A stretch of 64,000 nucleotides of DNA from Bagarius yarrelli (taxonomy: Eukaryota; Chordata; Actinopteri; Siluriformes; Sisoridae): positions 186,001 to 250,000 of the forward strand of contig VCAZ01000019.1 in assembly GCA_005784505.1 (NCBI GenBank), written 5' to 3'. The notes beneath the pieces were generated by a model, which saw only the letters and a list, made by a program, of their open reading frames with translations, did no database searches and was not told where the DNA came from. Below, one piece after another: positions 59,333 to 64,000 of the stretch; the first letter of the stretch is position 1; each line of letters opens with the position of its first letter. The translations under genes and the position numbers were made by a program.

Positions 59333-61140
59333 ATATATTTGTTTATCACTAGTCGAATTGCATCTACGCTAACATACGTCTGTTCTTTGTTGTTTCTCTT
59401 AGTGCTAAAATGGAAGAAATAGTTAAGTCAGTCAAAAGTAACCCTAAGACAATTTACAGAATCTGGAGATGTTATCCATGCTGGGCCTTTTGTGGATACT
59501 TCAAAGGGACATGTAATAAATAAGTCCTGTAATAAAATTATTGAACATGAAAATTAGATTATTAAAATCTACTCGGTTTAACCTTCAAGTCCACAAAACT
59601 TATTGTGATTCACTTCAACAGTCAAGTAAAAATAAGACTTTTACACTTCACTTTTTCTTTTTACATCTTTTCCCCTCTCTTTAATAAACTTATTAACTAT
59701 TAACTTATTTTGTATGCTTTTGCCTTACTCACTTACACACTACTATACACTCGAGATGACATATCCGGATTTGTCCAGGTTACATAATGCAGATGGTTTA
59801 CATAATTTAGGATTCAGGAATCTTTACTCGGCTTAGTTGTTACATAAATACAAACTTAAATATTACGCCATTCAGTTGTTCTAATGGTTGTTTAGGAAAC
59901 TTTCCTGTTTTATTAACAAAACACCAAGAATACTTGTAACATGTTGGATTGCAATGTATTACATTTAATGCAATGTATTTGGATTTAATTTACCTGAACC
60001 GTGGGATTCAGCAGATCTGTTTGATCTGTGTGTGAGTCATGAGTCCACAGATTCGGTGGATTCTAGGGTGGATTCTTGTTGAGTGCCCTTGAGTGGCTCA
60101 GCCTCTCAGATCTGCAGGACACATACTCCTACACCCCACAGCCTCTTTAGCGATGCGGTTGGTTTTGTCATGAAAGGGTTTGTGGAGGAAAGGAAGCTGC
60201 TTCGGGAGTCTTGAGGCTGCTGGGCGGGGCAGCTTCAGCCATCTGTCTTCTATTATTAAAGAGCCCAGAAGCATAGTGTTGCGAAGCATACTACACCAAG
60301 GATAGACATATTTCTCTTCTAGGGGGGCCGAGATGTTGAGAGGTGGCTGTACATAAGGTCCCCTCTCTTCCCCCCGAAAGGATCACGGCAGACACGGGCC
60401 TTGACCATGCCCAATATGGTTAAGACACAAGTGCAACGTAAAACTGGTTAAAAGGTTGCTACCTGTCGCCAGGTGGACACCAATTTACCTCCTCATGGAA
60501 GGACCTAGTGGAAGGACCATGTCAAAAGCAGTCGAAGTCCTAACTTACTCAAATGACTCAAAACAGTTTGTAAAACCCTAATCTGTTAAATTAGTAGAAT
60601 TTGAATCGGTTACTGGACTCTATTATCTCTAGTACACACTACTACACACAGTCACAGCGTATAATTTACTATGACTCACACACATGTGGAGATGATGTAA
60701 CTTGTTGGCCTTTCTTAGTATTTGGTTTAGCGAGGATAATTAATAACAGATTGTCCTGTTAGAACATTATACATTGTACTGGATCCCTCAGGTTTTCCCT
60801 GTGCCACTGCAAAGCAATTAATCAGTTGGGCTCAAAGACAGCTGATCTGCGTGATGCTGCACCCATTCAGAAGCTGTTTTAACTCACAACTAAGCCTGCT
60901 TGTGCATTTTATTTTAGATTTTCTGTTTAAAACCTAAGCAATTTTTTGCACTTGCTTGCTATTCATACGGTAAAAGACGTGAAAATGGTTATAAAACTGT
61001 TCATAAAATAGAAAGAGGACATAAAATAAATATAGCCAAATAAAATAGATCATAAAATAAATATAGTTAAGGCACTTTTAGACTTATATTTTGCTCAGTA
61101 TAACAGCGTCTTCTGCAAGCTGTAAATGTAAAGCTGTTTT
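59333..61140. other. Unassigned region, no gene recognised
   Basis: A GC-richer stretch at 60000-60560 contains a PPT-like 'ctaggggggccgagatg' at about 60318, possibly an LTR boundary, but no partner exists. AT-rich before and after. Confidence 0.35.
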
Positions 61141-61342
61141 TGTTGTTCTTTCTCACCGAGTCCGTATCCAGTCCAGATGTTGTATCAGCACCTAGAGATA
61201 TCCACTATAACCCTAAATTTTAGTGAAGACCAGGACAAATAGATGAGCCCCAGAGACAGGTCCACAGTGAAGACAAGATGGAAAACCACAGGAAGCAGAT
61301 GTGTCTTATAGAACTGACTGAGTCTGGTTTCTCCCAAGGTTT
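61141..61342 (+). mobile_element. L2 3' UTR, interrupted
   Basis: 'gtatccagtccagatgttgt', 'atcagcacctagagatatcc', 'agtctggtttctcccaaggt'. The tail (gtaaagctgctataacacaa; gttaaaagcgctgtagaaat) resumes at about 61895-61950 after repeat A. Confidence 0.65.
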
Positions 61343-61799
61343 TTTTTCGGAAAAGTTGATTAGATGGTAAGAAGAGTTCGGTACCCCAATGATAACTAGC
61401 TTGTCTCAGTGCGGGAAAGAGTTTATTCCCCACTTCCAGACCAGCGCCGCCAACCCGCAACACTGACTTACAGCCTTTAAATTATTATTATATATTGTTT
61501 ATGTTTTTGTGATGATATATTAGGATAAATATTGATTCTGAACTGTTCCAGATGTTGTAGGTGGTACAGTTGTGGTTGTAGTGTAGAGGTTTGGAATTGT
61601 GTGTTAACAGAGTTTCTTGCTTTAATAAAAATGTTTTTTATCCTCAATATGTGAAAATGTTTTCTCTGTCTGTAATTCCAATTCGTGTATATATTGTGTG
61701 TTTCTATAATTGTGATGTGATAGTGGTGGTATTAAAGGGTGTATTAGTTGGGTAAATCCCCACTGGAGGACCAGCTACCAAATGCACCGCCCGCTACTG
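61343..61799 (+). repeat. Dispersed repeat 'A' inserted in an L2 tail
   Basis: Matches the reverse of 14219-14690 from 'tagcttgtctcagtgcggga' to the end. It ends 'gcaccgcccgctactg', a CAGTAGCGGGCGG terminus reversed. Splits the L2 3' UTR. Confidence 0.65.
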
Positions 61800-61889
61800 A
61801 TTAATTTACAGATACAAGTTAAACTAAACTAAGTGTTTTAGTCAGTATCTACTGTCGTCCTTATAAATACACTATTCTATTGTACTGAT

Positions 61890-61955
61890 TCTGTAAAGCT
61901 GCTATAACACAATCTTTACTGTTAAAAGCGCTGTAGAAATGAGGAGGACTTGACT
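61890..61955 (+). mobile_element. L2 tail, end of the interrupted copy
   Basis: 'attctgtaaagctgctataa' and 'tgttaaaagcgctgtagaaa', ending near 'gaggaggacttgact'. Confidence 0.65.
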
Positions 61956-62457
61956 TCACATACCTATGTGGGCTCTATGAAAAGCTAAACCGCGGAGTAC
62001 CCAGTACCCACCCACCACCCCCACACGCCCTTTATTTTACGACTTAATTTTAAACTTCACTAATAAAACTTTAATAGTAAATTAGCTTTAGTACCAAAGA
62101 CATTTTTACTTAAGACAAAAGACTAACATTTGTTAGCTTACTTATAATTAAAACCGAAATATTTGCCTTAAAAGACTAATCATTTCTTTAAGCCCGGTTA
62201 CTGCAGGAAACAGGAGATTGATATGTTTTGGTGTTTTGCTTCCATCTAGTGGCAGAGAGGCAGCAGTGCACTTAAACCTCAAGTATTTGTGGCTAGTAAA
62301 GATTTAAGTGCTCTTAAACCACACTGCAAAAACATTTCTGTTTGTTTTAACAAAATGCAATTATTTAACAAACTAGTTTTCTTAAATAATTTATTGCAAA
62401 TAAGTCACACTGTGTATCTCCACAGTCAAAATTGCGTTTTTTTTAATTAAAATTTTA
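61956..62457. other. No gene seen
   Basis: AT-rich; contains a 'tctagtggcagagaggca' word that occurs in some LTRs, not assigned. Confidence 0.35.
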
Positions 62458-62625
62458 AAATGTCCCTCTCCTGCCTTTCGCCCTTTCAGAGACGGCTGGG
62501 ATAGACTTCAGCAGATCCCTGTGACCTCGAATTAGGGAATAAGCGAGTATAGAAGATAAATTAATGGATGAATAAATGATGAATGAATGAATGAATGAAT
62601 GAATGAATGAATGAATGAATGAATG
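62458..62625 (+). repeat. Dispersed teleost repeat with (GAAT)n tail
   Basis: 'tttcagagacggctgggata', 'cttcagcagatccctgtgac', ending in (GAAT)n at 62579-62624, the 3' tail of the 28150-28405 family. Confidence 0.8.
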
Positions 62626-62769
62626 TTACCCCATAAGAACAGCAGTTTTCACAGGACACTATACACACACTGGCTAGCATAGCCAATCCGACTGTATATA
62701 TATAAATAAACACCAAAGCGCATTTTACTCTATCTTGGAGTTCGAAGACTGGCGACATGTTCAGGAGGT

Positions 62770-62875
62770 ACCTCACCTTTCACTTAATGACAGAAGCTCC
62801 AGTAGATCCCTGTGACCCTGAACTGATATAAGCGGGTATAAACAATGATGGATGGATGGATGGATGAATGGATGG
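62770..62875 (+). repeat. Dispersed teleost repeat with (GATG)n tail
   Basis: 'ctccagtagatccctgtgac' then 'agcgggtataaacaatgat' and (GATG)n at 62847-62874. Confidence 0.75.
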
Positions 62876-62906
62876 GGTTCGAAAACTTACTATGGCTACA
62901 TTAGAA

Positions 62907-62928
62907 AAAAAAAAAAAAAAAAAAAAAA
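62907..62928. repeat. Poly(A) run
   Basis: About 22 A's after 'tggctacattag'. Could be the tail of a processed element, but the sequence before it matches nothing here. Confidence 0.85.
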
Positions 62929-63329
62929 CTTGGTTAGAGATGCCACGAAGTAGGTGGCAGTGCCTTAACCGTATATGTGTTGATGGCCACTAGGACCACT
63001 TCCATCCTTGTCAAGGGGAGTGCTAACCTTCTCTCCTTTCATACAACACAAACCTCAACCCATCGTACAGCACTATATAAAGGGTGTAATAGCACTACAT
63101 GTCTGACTGACGGTAAACTCTTTTTCTATAGAAAGTGAAGTCATTAGTTAGTTTAAATTACTTTACCTAAACGAAATATTGCATAAAATATAATATAAAG
63201 CAACTATTAGTATTAAATATGTTGTTTCTTGAAGTACATTTTTCGCTTAAAAAAGAATAATGAATTTATCCAGCGCCGCAATGCATTACTAGTTTGCATA
63301 GTAAAGCCTTTTACCCAATCACATCGAAG

Positions 63330-63450
63330 AGAAGGATGACGCAGGGAATATTTCCGGAAGTGTAAAACTATGCTAAATAGCGAGGTCCTTCCAACATGGC
63401 GGAACGGATGGTTGTGTTTTCTTTTTTTGTGGGGAGACAAAATAAATAAT
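63330..63450 (+). promoter_or_regulatory. Putative TATA-less promoter with ETS and YY1-like sites
   Basis: 'tttccggaagtg' (ETS core at 63354-63360) and 'aacatggcgg' (63393-63402) lie 33 bases apart. This pair is typical of housekeeping gene promoters, where the YY1 ATG is sometimes the start codon. The frame from ATG 63396 gives MAERMVVFSFFVGRQNK-stop and does not show a splice donor I trust, so the coding direction is open. A 'gatgacgcag' CRE-like word is just upstream. Confidence 0.4.
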
Positions 63451-63730
63451 AATAAATAATAAATAGAACAGAAGTTTGGGCGTAAAAGGCAGTAGTTTTC
63501 TTTAAGCTTCTTATATCCCCTCTTTAAATGACATTTATTAGCTAACACGCTTAGTTGTTGTAAATATGCACCCTGTTTTGTTTTATTGCGTTCTCTTTTT
63601 TTCTGCTGCTTTTAAGTGGCTTTATGTTTATATAGTTTTTATGTTAAATAACATATTCGGGATATGTTAAAAGAGAAATATGATTTTCTACATCTTGGGT
63701 TTAAGGCTTTATTTTATTGTTTGGCAATGA

Positions 63731-63960
63731 AATAGAATAGAATAGAATGGACTCTTTATTGTCCTTGCACAAGAAAACTATAGTGTCTCACAACAAAAGT
63801 GCACTAAAAAGTAAAGAATGCGTTTAAAAAAATTAAAAGAATAAATAAATAATAAAAACAATGCACAAGCAGTACAAGTGAAACCTTTAACTTATTTACA
63901 TTGCACAGTGGTTTTGCACATACTGTATGTGAGGTAGTATTTATTTATTTGTGTGTGTGT
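63731..63960 (-). mobile_element. LINE 3' end with (TAGAA)n-type tail
   Basis: 'aatagaatagaatagaatgg', 'actctttattgtccttgcac' and 'caacaaaagtgcac' reversed give the 'caataaagagtccattcta' type tail of a fish LINE. Similar word at 42170. The body beyond is decayed. Confidence 0.5.
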
Positions 63961-64000
63961 TAATAGTTCGTGCAAACATAAACTTGCACAACTATAAATA

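Overview
The window looks like ray-finned fish nuclear DNA, probably an otophysan lineage such as catfish, characins or knifefish. That placement is inference from repeat families: Tc1-like transposons, L2, L1 and RTE LINEs, Ty3/Gypsy chromovirus and DIRS retrotransposons, piggyBac, a tRNA-derived SINE, and abundant (ATCC)n, (TA)n and (CA)n tracts. There are no operons, and nothing bacterial or viral stands alone.

Only one host coding segment is convincing. It is the first coding exon, on the minus strand (5793-5904), of a fibrillar collagen resembling the col5a1/col11a1 group. It encodes a short basic N-terminus and a hydrophobic signal peptide and ends in a good splice donor. Its CpG-rich, CT-rich leader and a CCAAT-containing promoter lie at 5905-6400. 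Positions 1-5792 are therefore the start of intron 1 and hold a decayed Gypsy element, a LINE tail and a long purine tract. Far to the right (63330-63430) an ETS site and a YY1-type ATGGCGG motif suggest a second, TATA-less promoter whose gene would lie mostly beyond the window.

The 57 kb between them is a transposon graveyard. Main blocks: Tc1 copy with a nested repeat (8150-9534); RTE LINE with endonuclease and RT tail (12851-14190); Gypsy LTR and leader (17030-17760); second Tc1 family (18974-20291); Gypsy pol split by an L2 insertion (20297-23400); piggyBac transposase (29930-31310) split by a SINE-like copy; another Tc1 (31393-32560); Gypsy-type LTRs, two head to head (37790-39284); two near-identical copies of a third Tc1 family (40065-41443 and 58112-59332); a DIRS-like element (42420-44940); an L2 then an L1 remnant on the minus strand (48660-50580); an LTR leader with a 30-bp minisatellite (55590-56186); and many short L2 tails, SINEs and MITEs.

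All transposase and reverse transcriptase frames are broken by stops, frameshifts or deletions, so no element looks autonomous. The most informative patterns are nested insertions that give relative ages, two Tc1 copies with complementary internal deletions, a coding-like minisatellite inside an LTR leader, and an undetermined hAT-like repeat present in two places. I found no evidence of a new multi-gene system.
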